Shown piece by piece: positions 46,586 to 54,901 of a stretch of DNA of 64,000 bases; within the stretch, counting starts at the first letter, position 1; every line of letters begins with the position of its first letter. The position numbers were made by a program, and so were the translations under genes. The stretch comes from an uncultured Aquimarina sp. (GTDB lineage Bacteria > Bacteroidota > Bacteroidia > Flavobacteriales > Flavobacteriaceae): NCBI GenBank assembly GCA_947498775.1, contig CANMLL010000012.1, positions 140,848-204,847 of the forward strand, written 5' to 3'. The notes beneath the pieces are model-generated. The model was given only the letters and a program-made list of their open reading frames with translations. It searched no databases and was not told where the DNA came from.

Positions 46586-48364
46586 CTACTGATTTCTTCT
46601 TTTTTCGGCTTTTTCTCGCTCTTTTCTCGCTTTCTCCATTTCTTTTCTCGCTTGCTTACGTACTTTTTCGGCTTCTTTTCTTACTTCTTTGCGAGTTTTT
46701 TCTGCTTCTTTTCTTGCTTGCTCTGCTACTGCTCTAGCTTCTTCCATTGCGATGACTCTTGCTTTTTCTGCTTGCGCTCTAGCGACTTGTGCATGCTGCA
46801 TTGCTTCTTCTCTCACTCGATGAGCATGTTCTTTGGCTCTATGAGCTGATTCCATAGCCCTATGTGCTGCTTTTTCGGCTGCATCACGAGCTTGATGTGC
46901 TTGTTGCATAGCCATATGCTTTGCATGTTCTGCCGCTTCCATGGCATTTGCAATTTCATATTCGTGCTCCATTTCTGCTTCTTTTCTTGCAACTTCTGCT
47001 TCAAGCATTGCTTCCTCGACCTGTATTTCTGATTCTATCTCCACCTCTACTTGAGAAGAAGAAAATGGCGGTGGCGATTTTGGTTTTGGTGGTTTCGGAA
47101 TAGTACTCTTTTGGCCTTTTCTTACTTTTGGAGCGGGCTTTGGTGGTGGTGGAATATCACTAACCTGCCCTTTTCTTACTCTTGGCGGTAATGGTGGTGG
47201 AGGCGGGATTAAATCATGACCATCGGGATTAGCATTATATAATCGTGTTTTTCGGTATTGGTCATTAAGCTTTTCGAGAAACGAATCATCCGAATTCTGA
47301 ATCTTAACATCAAATTGAAATTCGGTGAGCTCATCATCTTTCCACTGCTTTGTCATATTATCAATGGCTCCTGCAAAATTAGACAGGCTTGTAGCGGTAC
47401 CATTGAGTGTAATTTGTTCATTTTTGACACGAATTTTTATTTTTTTATCAGGATGTGTGTCCTGAACAGTTTTTGTGTGTTTACTATCTTTTTGCTGTGC
47501 TACGATTTCATTATTAAAAAGTAACATACATACCATTAAAAATGGTAAGAGCAGCAGCAATCGAGCTGCTGCTCGTGTTTTTGAAAATTGTTGTGACATC
47601 ATAAGGATTCGTTTTTTGGTTAATGAATAATTAATAGGACTCGCTAATGCAACCTGATTAGAGTTGTCTGTATAGTTAACGAGCAAGTTCATATATGTTT
47701 GTATAGAAAATTGACGTTTTAAAACGGTTTGATCTGCAAGGAATTCATGGTTTAGTTTTATTGATTTTTTAATCCAAATGAATAGCGGATTAAACCAAAA
47801 GATCACTTGTAGCATTTCAATGAATAATATATCCAATGTATGTTTTTGAAGCACATGTGTTTTTTCATGAAGCAGCACTTCTTCGGGTATTTTTTTTTCG
47901 TGATATTCTTTTTTGGAAACAAAAATGTATTTCAAAAATGTATGAGGTACAATAACATCGCTTACCAAAACATTTACATGCGAAGGCTCTTTTAACCGTT
48001 CACCATTTCTAATTCTCTTATTTAAATTTTTAAGGTTTTTGATAAATCGAAATCCAAAACTCAAAACCCCGATACTATAGATACTCCATAAGAATATTGA
48101 AACATAATCGATTGATGGCTCGAGTATTGCAGTCTCATCCGACATTACCATAGTTATAATAGTAGGTTCTGGCAGTAATTCTGGTGCTACCTGAATATTG
48201 GTGGTATATGTAAAAGTGATTAAGGGTATTATTAACGAAAAAACTACACTAAAAATCAGATAAAACCTTTTGGTAAAGTGCATGTTTTCTTTTTCTAAAA
48301 ACAACGCATAGAACCCCCATAAGAGTAACATACATAGTGATGACTTGATAAGATATGCTATCAT
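46586..48364 (-). CDS. BlaR1-like M56 membrane metallopeptidase with long helical tail
   Basis: A 592-residue protein. The first ~280 residues are a BlaR1/MecR1-type M56 domain: helices at about 5-25, 35-52, 95-115 and 265-285, with the zinc motif LLHEKTHVLQKH (HExxH) and the distal NHEFLADQTVL. The beta-lactam sensor domain is absent. Instead a short periplasmic domain, two proline-rich KGQ-punctuated segments (IPPPPPLPPRVRKGQ; IPPPPKPAPKVRKGQ) and about 170 residues of Ala/Glu/Lys/Arg-rich helix follow. It overlaps the BlaI-type repressor by 4 bp, so it should cleave that repressor on an unknown envelope signal. Confidence 0.88.
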   Translation of the reverse strand: MIAYLIKSSLCMLLLWGFYALFLEKENMHFTKRFYLIFSVVFSLIIPLITFTYTTNIQVAPELLPEPTIITMVMSDETAILEPSIDYVSIFLWSIYSIGVLSFGFRFIKNLKNLNKRIRNGERLKEPSHVNVLVSDVIVPHTFLKYIFVSKKEYHEKKIPEEVLLHEKTHVLQKHTLDILFIEMLQVIFWFNPLFIWIKKSIKLNHEFLADQTVLKRQFSIQTYMNLLVNYTDNSNQVALASPINYSLTKKRILMMSQQFSKTRAAARLLLLLPFLMVCMLLFNNEIVAQQKDSKHTKTVQDTHPDKKIKIRVKNEQITLNGTATSLSNFAGAIDNMTKQWKDDELTEFQFDVKIQNSDDSFLEKLNDQYRKTRLYNANPDGHDLIPPPPPLPPRVRKGQVSDIPPPPKPAPKVRKGQKSTIPKPPKPKSPPPFSSSQVEVEIESEIQVEEAMLEAEVARKEAEMEHEYEIANAMEAAEHAKHMAMQQAHQARDAAEKAAHRAMESAHRAKEHAHRVREEAMQHAQVARAQAEKARVIAMEEARAVAEQARKEAEKTRKEVRKEAEKVRKQARKEMEKARKEREKAEKRRNQ

Positions 48365-48732
48365 TTCTTTTGCTTTTGAATTTGCTGATCTACTATTTTC
48401 TTAAGTTCTTCTAATTCTGAAGTTGACAAATCAGTTTCGGAGGTAAAGAAGGATGCAAATTGGGATGCCGAGTCATTGAAAAAATTCTTGATTAAGCCAT
48501 TTACATGTTTAGAAAAATAATCAGTCTTTTTTACCAATGGATAGTACTCTCTTGATTTACCATAGAGCGTATACGCTACAAAACCTTTATCTTTCATTCG
48601 TTTAAGCAATGTAGCTACCGTTGTTGTGGCTGGTTTTGGTTCTGGAAATGCATCGAGTAGGTCTTTCATAAAGGCTTTCTCTAACCTCCAGAGGTATTTC
48701 ATAAGTTGCTCTTCGGCTTTTGATAATTGCAT
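48361..48732 (-). CDS. BlaI/MecI/CopY-family transcriptional repressor
   Basis: A 123-residue winged-helix repressor: LSKAEEQLMKYLWRLEKAFMKDLLDAFPEPKPATTTVATLLKRMKDKGFVAYTLYGKSREYYPLV is the BlaI DNA-binding domain, including the recognition helix with TTTVATLLKRM. The C-terminal helices dimerise. It is co-transcribed with the M56 gene and has its operator 19 bp upstream of its start, so it is autoregulated. Confidence 0.93.
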   Translation of the reverse strand: MQLSKAEEQLMKYLWRLEKAFMKDLLDAFPEPKPATTTVATLLKRMKDKGFVAYTLYGKSREYYPLVKKTDYFSKHVNGLIKNFFNDSASQFASFFTSETDLSTSELEELKKIVDQQIQKQKK

Positions 48733-48750
48733 TGCTCTACGTAATTAGAA

Positions 48751-48774
48751 TTTACTCTACAAATGTAGAGTAAA
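48751..48774. promoter_or_regulatory. BlaI-type operator
   Basis: A perfect inverted repeat with 11 bp arms (TTTACTCTACA and TGTAGAGTAAA) and a two-base centre. The core TACA-N2-TGTA is the known BlaI/MecI/CopY operator pattern. It lies 19 bp upstream of the repressor start and 119 bp upstream of the divergent MORN-repeat gene, so it may control both. Confidence 0.85.
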
Positions 48775-48892
48775 TAATTGAATTCTGCAAATACAGAGCT
48801 ATGATATTAATTATTTTTTTAAAATTTACGTAATCAAAATACGCTAACTTTGAACTTATCTTGAGTTTTTTATCAAAAAAGTTGCAAATCAC

Positions 48893-51769
48893 ATGAAAAG
48901 AAAAATCCTAACAGTTTTTATTCTATTATTAGGTTTTAAAGGTTTTACCCAGAAAAAAGATACTATTTTTTATGATAAGTATTGGAACAAATCATTAAAA
49001 AAAGACGCACTTTATTATCGTCTTACACCCCCAAAAATGGTGAATAATCTTTTTGAAATAAGAGATTACTATATGGATGGAACTTTGCAGATGAAGGGGT
49101 TTTCGACCTCCTCTAACAAAAGTGTATTTCAAGGTGATGTTATTTGGTATTATCCTAATGGATCAATCACAGTACATAAAACTTATGAACATGGTAAATT
49201 AACTGGTGAAGAGTCTAGTTATTTCAAAGATGGGTCATTAATGTCCAAAGGAGTTTATAAAAACGGAAAGCCTTTTGAGGGTACATTTTATCTGTCTAGT
49301 ACATCTAAGGACAAAACGGCGAGTTATGAAAACGGGGTGCTAAAATCTTACAACACCTTTTTTGAAGCTAATAAAAAAGTGGCAAAACAAACACTGTATA
49401 ATGCAAGAGGTTTTTACGAGCATACCATTTATTTTAGGCCTAATGGGGATAGTTTATCCATTGCAAATGACTTTCGTGGTACTAGCGAAATTCCTAAAAA
49501 AAGCAATAAAATTATCTTAAGTTTTAATAAGAATAACAATGTGGACCGTGTTGTGTTTGTAAAATATAGCGTTAAAAAAGAAGATGTGTTAACTGAAACA
49601 TTAACCGATGTTGACGGTAATTTGATTGCAAAAGGAGTTTATAAAAATGGTTATCCAGAGAATGGTAAATTCTTTGAAGGCTATAGACTTACTACCTATG
49701 TTGATAAATATCTAAACGGAGAAACTATTTTTTATGATGATGCTTTTGATGAAATTGCAAGAGGAATTTATCACAAAGGAAAACAGCGCAACGGGACCTT
49801 TTATGAACCCAACTCCAGAACTATTGAATCCTTTAAAGATGGAATAATAGTAGGGAAGACGACCAAGGACAAATTTAGCAATATCTCTTATTACTGTACT
49901 ATAAAAGATGGCTTGCCTTATAATGGCGAGTTTTTTACGTATGAATCTTTAGAATTCTATACTAATGGAAAGCTTACCAAAAAGATTCAATATAAATACA
50001 ATACAGGAGAAAAGGAAACTGAAACTCTTTACTTAGGAGACGGTTATACGATTGCACAAGTTACTTATTATTACGATAACGATAAAAAAAGCACTGTAAC
50101 CTATAGAGATGGTACTCCTTATGATGGGAAAGAAATAAACAACTATGGTTTTATAACCTATAATCATGGTAAAACACAAGGTCCGTTCTTAATAGAAGAT
50201 ACAAAAGTAAAAGTTCTAGGGAATTATACGGAAGACTTAAAAAAAAATGGATCCATACTATATGTACTACAACATAATAAAGATACATTACGCTGTAACT
50301 ACATTGATGGAAAACCTATCAATGGAACAGTATATGATTATGGAAAAATTATTTCATATAAAAATGGTAAAAAAGAAGGTTGTGCGTATAAAACTTTTAA
50401 TAACCGACATTACGCATATGATTCGTTAAAAATATGCTACCATAGCGGTATTCCTGTTGGAACGGCACAGTATTTCAAAAAAGACAGCATAGTTGCACTT
50501 ATTGAATATAAAAATGGAAAACCATACCACGGGACCGAGTACAAATTTCAAAATAAAACAAACTATGCTAATGGAGATATAGTTTTAACCGAACGTGTAG
50601 AAGGGTATAAACAAAAGAATATCAAGATTTTCAAAAAAGGTAAACTAATAAAAACTGTTGTAAGAGATTATGAAACGGATACTTTAAAATACGAAGCGTT
50701 TTTTAAAAATGGAAAGCCGTACAACGGCATAAATATTGAATTTGATAGTATTCAAAATGTTTATATCGAAACATCGTACCAAAACAGCAAAAAACACGGT
50801 ACAGAAACAGTTTATAATAAACTCTATGAACCTTTTATCACCAAATTTGTTTATAGACAAGGAATGAAACACGGTCCCGCAGAATTTAGACTTGAAAAAT
50901 GGAAAGACTCTATATACAAAGCTAGCTATATTGATAATCAACCAAAAAGCGGTATCGTATTAGAGAGAAATAAAAATTATATCTCTAAAACGATTTACGA
51001 GGATGGAAATCCTATAAAAACCTACTATCTCAAAATTTATTCTCTAAAAGAATTAGCTGCTATTAACTATAAGAATGGAAAACCATACAAGGGTATGTCA
51101 CTATTGTATAAAGACAAAAAGATGAGTGCTAAAAAATATGAAAATGGCATCTTGAATTCAACATTTTTAGGAGTGTATAATTTTGCAATTGGAGGTGATC
51201 CAAATTTTAGAAACAAAGTATATCACTATGTTTTAAAAGACAGTGCTGTAAGCAATTCATCTTATCAAGATAAAGGTAAAAATTTTGTGATAAGGTATGA
51301 AAACAAAAAGAAACAACATGGTAAGATTGATTTCTATTCAAAAGATAGCCTTATCGGTAATGCTGCGTTTAAAAACCAAACCATTACTGATTTTAATTAC
51401 AAATTTACCAATCGCAAAAAAGAAACCGAAACTATAATGTTTCTTAATAACCATCTACAATATACGTTTGGGTCTAACGATTTCAAAGCAAAATTTATAT
51501 CAAACCAAATAAGAATTAAAGATGAGCCTTATATCTTTTTTGGTAGTATTTTAAAGGGAAGGATAAATAACGCTACACTCAAGCTGTTTATAGATTCACA
51601 ATTGGTAAGCGAGGTCACTTTTAAAGACAATAAACCTTATGATGGTATTGTTTTCATAAACAAAGAAAAACAATATACTCTTTTTAAAATAGAAAAAGGA
51701 AAGCGAACTGAAGAGTACCTAGCTTTATCAAAAGAAGGATTATTGCATAAAATTGAAGAACTTAAATAG
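48893..51769 (+). CDS. Very long secreted MORN/YwqK-repeat protein
   Basis: A 958-residue protein with a signal peptide (MKRKILTVFILLLGFKGFTQ) and no further membrane helix. Nearly the whole length consists of short repeats of the MORN/YwqK type, with recurring cores such as GVYKNGKPFEGTFY, YKNGKPYHGTEY, FKNGKPYNGINI and YKNGKPYKGMSL, spaced about 35-60 residues apart and separated by charged strands. YwqK-like repeat proteins form extended beta structures; some are annotated as antitoxin-like, but the secreted giants of Bacteroidetes have no known role. It is divergent from the blaI-blaR1 pair with a shared 160 bp intergenic region. No cell-wall or T9SS C-terminal domain is recognisable. Confidence 0.85.
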   Translation: MKRKILTVFILLLGFKGFTQKKDTIFYDKYWNKSLKKDALYYRLTPPKMVNNLFEIRDYYMDGTLQMKGFSTSSNKSVFQGDVIWYYPNGSITVHKTYEHGKLTGEESSYFKDGSLMSKGVYKNGKPFEGTFYLSSTSKDKTASYENGVLKSYNTFFEANKKVAKQTLYNARGFYEHTIYFRPNGDSLSIANDFRGTSEIPKKSNKIILSFNKNNNVDRVVFVKYSVKKEDVLTETLTDVDGNLIAKGVYKNGYPENGKFFEGYRLTTYVDKYLNGETIFYDDAFDEIARGIYHKGKQRNGTFYEPNSRTIESFKDGIIVGKTTKDKFSNISYYCTIKDGLPYNGEFFTYESLEFYTNGKLTKKIQYKYNTGEKETETLYLGDGYTIAQVTYYYDNDKKSTVTYRDGTPYDGKEINNYGFITYNHGKTQGPFLIEDTKVKVLGNYTEDLKKNGSILYVLQHNKDTLRCNYIDGKPINGTVYDYGKIISYKNGKKEGCAYKTFNNRHYAYDSLKICYHSGIPVGTAQYFKKDSIVALIEYKNGKPYHGTEYKFQNKTNYANGDIVLTERVEGYKQKNIKIFKKGKLIKTVVRDYETDTLKYEAFFKNGKPYNGINIEFDSIQNVYIETSYQNSKKHGTETVYNKLYEPFITKFVYRQGMKHGPAEFRLEKWKDSIYKASYIDNQPKSGIVLERNKNYISKTIYEDGNPIKTYYLKIYSLKELAAINYKNGKPYKGMSLLYKDKKMSAKKYENGILNSTFLGVYNFAIGGDPNFRNKVYHYVLKDSAVSNSSYQDKGKNFVIRYENKKKQHGKIDFYSKDSLIGNAAFKNQTITDFNYKFTNRKKETETIMFLNNHLQYTFGSNDFKAKFISNQIRIKDEPYIFFGSILKGRINNATLKLFIDSQLVSEVTFKDNKPYDGIVFINKEKQYTLFKIEKGKRTEEYLALSKEGLLHKIEELK

Positions 51770-51983
51770 TACTACAAAAAACCTGTTTAGATATTGATTT
51801 TTATTAAAAAACCTTATGCTTAACCTATAAGACCTGGGAACGGGTTTTGCATAGGACACCGTGTTGTTATGTCGTTTTTATTTCATCAATTATTTTGTTC
51901 ATTTCGATAATGTTCGTTAAGGGACGTTGTTTACACTAAATTAGTTTCTAACCTAGTTGATTGTTTCTTTAATTGTTTTTCAT

Positions 51984-52325
51984 TTAATCATGTATTAATT
52001 CAATTAACGCATCTCTTGTTTTCTGTAATTCGCTAATTTGATTTTCGATTAGTTTGAGTTTTTTCTTAAAGACACTATTCTTATCCACACAATTATTTGA
52101 ACTTGAGTCTCTTTCATCGAGAAGTGCTTTACACTCATTTAACGTAAACGAAAATCGTTGCAAGTATTTTATTATCTGAATTCGTTTTATGTTGCTTTCA
52201 CCATAGTCTTTGTAATTATTCCATTCATATGGTCGGCTGATATCAGTTAGCAAGTCTTTATTCTCATAGAAACGAATAGTATCTCTTGAAACATCTGTTT
52301 TTTTTGACAACTCCCCAATTTTCAT
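51984..52325 (-). CDS. MerR-family transcriptional regulator
   Basis: A regulator of about 113 residues. The start MKIGELSKKTDVSRDTIRFYENKDLL at ATG 52325 gives the standard MerR HTH; the frame extends to 52364, but that would run through the operator. The wing (YKDYGESNIKRIQIIKYLQ) and a C-terminal dimer coiled coil (KKLKLIENQISELQKTRDALI) follow. One Cys (NNCVDKN) lies between them; no full metal-binding Cys set is seen. It is divergent from the DoxX-like gene and sits within the IS481-derived unit. Confidence 0.92.
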   Translation of the reverse strand: MKIGELSKKTDVSRDTIRFYENKDLLTDISRPYEWNNYKDYGESNIKRIQIIKYLQRFSFTLNECKALLDERDSSSNNCVDKNSVFKKKLKLIENQISELQKTRDALIELIHD

Positions 52326-52342
52326 ATTTCTTAGTTTTTTTC

Positions 52343-52376
52343 TTGACCATTGACTATAGTCCATGGTTTATATTTG
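52343..52376 (+). promoter_or_regulatory. MerR-type promoter with operator in a 20 bp spacer
   Basis: TTGACC (52343-52348) and TATATT (52369-52374) are separated by 20 bp, the lengthened spacer typical of MerR-activated promoters. The imperfect palindrome ACCATtGACTATAGTCcATGG (52346-52367, one mismatched pair) lies between the boxes. TATATTTG also fits the Bacteroidetes -7 pattern TAnnTTTG. It reads into the DoxX-like gene 29 bp downstream. Confidence 0.75.
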
Positions 52377-52404
52377 TCAAAAATAACTTAAAATTTTAAA
52401 AGTA

Positions 52405-52776
52405 ATGGAAAATCGTATAGTGAAAAAAAGAAGTTTAGCACGTTTTATTTGGGTGATTCCTGTTTTGATAATGCTCATAACAAGTATTATGAAATTAGTT
52501 AAAGCCCCACCTTTGGTAGCAAACTTTGAAAAACTTAATGGCGTAGAATGGATGCTGCCTTTTGGTTTAGTTCAGTTTACGGGTGTTATTTTATTTTTCG
52601 TTCCCAAAACCAGAAGGCTTGGATTTTTTCTTTTATGTAGTTATTTGGGTGGTATAATTGCTACAAGAGCCTTACATGATGTAAATCATATTGGTGTTGC
52701 ATTAACCATTCTATTGTGGGTTGGAATGTATTTTGAAGATAGGGAATTGTTCCGTTTGCGAAACTCTAAATTTTGA
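52405..52776 (+). CDS. DoxX-like membrane protein
   Basis: A 123-residue inner-membrane protein with four hydrophobic helices (FIWVIPVLIMLITSIMKLV; WMLPFGLVQFTGVILFFV; LGFFLLCSYLGGIIATRAL; VALTILLWVGMYF). The pattern FEKLNGVEWMLPFGLVQF resembles DoxX/MauE-type proteins. It is driven by the MerR-type promoter just upstream and is the sole target visible. The stop codon overlaps the IS481-type right end. Confidence 0.78.
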   Translation: MENRIVKKRSLARFIWVIPVLIMLITSIMKLVKAPPLVANFEKLNGVEWMLPFGLVQFTGVILFFVPKTRRLGFFLLCSYLGGIIATRALHDVNHIGVALTILLWVGMYFEDRELFRLRNSKF

Positions 52777-52832
52777 AACGATGTGCCTTTAACATCCCAA
52801 ATTGTGGGTAATGGTTTGAATAAGTATCTGTT

Positions 52833-53369
52833 TTAATGGCGTTTATTTTCTGTTATAAGCTTTTTGTCACACCAATACCAGACAACATCTTTACCTTCAG
52901 GTTCATAAGGCGCAAATTTGTCAAATTCCATCCCAACTTTTTCCATGACTCTTATAGATGCTTTATTTTCCTTCATAGCAATTGCTATTATCCGTCTTAA
53001 GTGGAGTTTATCAAATCCGTATGTCAAAATTGCATGAGATGCTTCTGTTGCAAAACCCATCCCCCAATATGTAGGTGAGAATCTATAACCAAGATCAATT
53101 TCATCAAATTCAGGCAAATACGCTAAACCAGCCCAGCCAATAAACTGCATCCCATTTTTTAGAAAGGTAGCCCATCTTCCGTATCCATACTTCTTATAGT
53201 CGTTAATTCTTGTCTGTATTGCCTGTTCCATTTCTTCTATAGATTCAACCAGAGGTTCTCCCGTATACTTTTGTACATCAGAATTAGAATGCAACTGAAA
53301 CATTTCCTCTTTATCATCCATAGTAATTTCCCTTAACAATAATCTTTCTGTTTCTATCAAAGTTTTCAT
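52833..53369 (-). CDS. GNAT family N-acetyltransferase (RimJ/RimL type)
   Basis: A protein of about 178 residues starting at ATG 53369 (MKTLIETERLLLREITMDD), a typical opening of RimJ/RimL-like acetyltransferases; the longer frame to 53399 is unlikely. Motif A reads FSPTYWGMGFATEASHAILTYGFDKL, with acetyl-CoA-binding GMGFA. The substrate may be a protein N-terminus, polyamine or antibiotic. It is the first of the single-gene units bounded by attC-like modules. Confidence 0.9.
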   Translation of the reverse strand: MKTLIETERLLLREITMDDKEEMFQLHSNSDVQKYTGEPLVESIEEMEQAIQTRINDYKKYGYGRWATFLKNGMQFIGWAGLAYLPEFDEIDLGYRFSPTYWGMGFATEASHAILTYGFDKLHLRRIIAIAMKENKASIRVMEKVGMEFDKFAPYEPEGKDVVWYWCDKKLITENKRH

Positions 53370-53377
53370 TTTATTGC

Positions 53378-53460
53378 TGATAACGGCAGTTTGTCTCAAA
53401 ACTACCTTTTGTTTTTTTAAAAGTAAATAAAATTGTTATAAGCAAGGTAGCGTGTTTTTT
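53378..53460. repeat. attC-like intergenic module 1
   Basis: Bounded by GATAACGG on the left and GTGTTTTT on the right. Inner arms CTACCTT (53402-53408) and AAGGTAG (53444-53450) are complementary around an AT-rich loop. Shorter and less typical than the later modules. Confidence 0.4.
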
Positions 53461-53513
53461 TTATGAATTGAATTAGTAAGTAAATACCCACTTGAAATAG
53501 GCGATATCGTGTT

Positions 53514-53640
53514 TGCCAACGTTTAATGTATGGTTTGTTGGATGTTTAAGTACGTAAGTTAGCAAATAAAAACCGAGTAGAAAATCCGCAAGAATTTTCG
53601 TAAGTAGGCGAGAATTAGCAATTAATTATAGTGTTGTGTA
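53514..53640. repeat. attC-like intergenic module 2
   Basis: Begins GCCAACGTTTAATGTATGG and ends ATTATAGTGTTGTGTAG, matching the array consensus at both edges. The interior holds a hairpin (GAAAAT/ATTTTC) and the stretch AGCAATTAATTATA, which recurs in module 6. It lies directly downstream of the GNAT unit and ends at the creatininase stop. Confidence 0.6.
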
Positions 53641-53644
53641 GAGT

Positions 53645-54409
53645 TTATTCATATAGATTATTTGTGTCAGCATTTGATATTTCAGCGAACAGATTTCCTA
53701 GTTTTTCACAAACTGCATTAAAAAATCGTTCTCCTTTTTCTTTGCTTGATGCTTTAGGGTCACCCGTTCCGGTATCTTCACTAATTTGAGACCATGGTCT
53801 TTCTGTCCAAGCCCAACCTTCATTAAACGCTTTTATTTTATTTCTTTTTTCTAGTCCATCACCCCAGTCTTCTTTTGGAAGAACTAATTCAGGTGCTAGG
53901 TGAAGAATAAGACTTGTTTCCATTTCGTCAGCGTGGTCTCCTGGGTCATCGAAATAGTCATTTCTGTTTACAACTTTTACCCATTCCCCAACACATAGAA
54001 ACATTTCTGGGAATAAGAGTCCAAGTTCTCTAATTATTGATTTCCAATTATTTCCTCCATGACTATTCAGAATCATAAACTTGTGAATACCTTGTCGGTC
54101 CAATACGCTTATAATATCTTTTAGGATTGCAAATTGAGTACTCGGATTTAAATTCATATCCAAGTAGATATCTGGTTGCCCAGTATTAACTCCAAATGGA
54201 ATTGTTGGCAGTATGATAACTTTGGCTCCTTTATCCCAAGCAATTCTTCCAGCTTCTTCTGCTATTGCAGTTCCTTCAATGACATCAGTCGAATATGGCA
54301 AATGGTAATTATGTGCTTCTGTTGCTCCCCATGGAAGGATAGCTAAATCAAATTTGGCATCTTTCAGATGTTTCCAATTTGTATCGGCTAGTGCGTATGG
54401 TCTTATCAT
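53645..54409 (-). CDS. Creatininase family amidohydrolase
   Basis: A 254-residue enzyme of the creatininase/MftE fold. Metal ligands are visible: Glu and His in PWGATEAHNYHLPYSTDVIEG (about 27-45), the NSHGGNNW motif (about 112) and GDHADEMETSLIL (Asp/His/Glu, about 155-165). No signal peptide. Members hydrolyse cyclic amides such as creatinine or trim peptides and riboflavin intermediates; nothing nearby fixes the substrate. It is a single-gene unit of the array. Confidence 0.9.
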   Translation of the reverse strand: MIRPYALADTNWKHLKDAKFDLAILPWGATEAHNYHLPYSTDVIEGTAIAEEAGRIAWDKGAKVIILPTIPFGVNTGQPDIYLDMNLNPSTQFAILKDIISVLDRQGIHKFMILNSHGGNNWKSIIRELGLLFPEMFLCVGEWVKVVNRNDYFDDPGDHADEMETSLILHLAPELVLPKEDWGDGLEKRNKIKAFNEGWAWTERPWSQISEDTGTGDPKASSKEKGERFFNAVCEKLGNLFAEISNADTNNLYE

Positions 54410-54435
54410 TTCGTATTTTTTTTTCAGATTCTAGG

Positions 54436-54548
54436 ACACGGTGTTGTATGTAGGTTTTTTTATTCCGTTTTCATTTTGTCAGTTTACAATTCCGCTTGAG
54501 GGAGTAATTCCGTCCAGTTTTTCAGACAGCGTTTTGTTCCGTTATTAG
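54436..54548. repeat. attC-like intergenic module 3
   Basis: The left edge reads ACACGGTGTTGTATGTAGG and the right edge GTTCCGTTATTAGCC, overlapping the stop of the next gene. The left edge has the usual GTT motif of a module end, the right edge the AAC motif on the minus strand (TAATAACGGAAC). Arm pairing is weaker than in other modules; it may be a composite of two. Confidence 0.4.
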
Positions 54549-54886
54549 CCTTTTCCAATAAATTTTGTCTGCATATAAATTTCGGCTATAATCCAAAGTC
54601 CAATTAACACAGCCATAATCACAAAGGTTTTATTCAGTTTATTTATATTCTTAAAAACCAGAAATATTGATTGAGAAAAAATCAGTACAATTAAAATCAG
54701 AGTTACAATTAATTTATAAATGGCAAATTGCATTTTGGATAAATCATAATAACTATACATATTCCCCCAAATTCCATTACTTTCAGACATAGTAGACAGG
54801 AATTGATAACCATAAAATATAATGAAAATTCCAAAAACTGGAATTGTCAAAATCGGAATTACTTTATGGTAAAGTTTTAACTTCAT
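54545..54886 (-). CDS. Small membrane protein, three helices
   Basis: A 113-residue protein with hydrophobic segments at about 10-30, 55-78 and 85-105 (VIPILTIPVFGIFIIFYGYQF; LIVTLILIVLIFSQSIFLVF; FVIMAVLIGLWIIAEIYM). No family is recognised. It occupies one array unit alone. The first segment could be an uncleaved signal anchor. Confidence 0.6.
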   Translation of the reverse strand: MKLKLYHKVIPILTIPVFGIFIIFYGYQFLSTMSESNGIWGNMYSYYDLSKMQFAIYKLIVTLILIVLIFSQSIFLVFKNINKLNKTFVIMAVLIGLWIIAEIYMQTKFIGKG

Positions 54887-54901
54887 TTTCTGAATTTTGT
54901 T

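Larger units (their letters stand above)
51912..52793. mobile_element. IS481-derived element carrying MerR and DoxX genes instead of a transposase
   Basis: The left end (51912-51967) matches the left end of the complete IS at 62388: GTTCGTTAAGGGAC, then TTTACAC and TAAATTAGTTTCTAACC. On the minus strand it still encodes the last residues of the transposase (STRLETNLV then stop). The right end (52771-52793, AAACGATGTGCCTTTAAC) matches the right end of that IS. Between them lie only merR and a DoxX-like gene; the DoxX stop codon is inside the right end. The unit is 882 bp. The ends are seen; former mobility is inferred. Confidence 0.7.
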
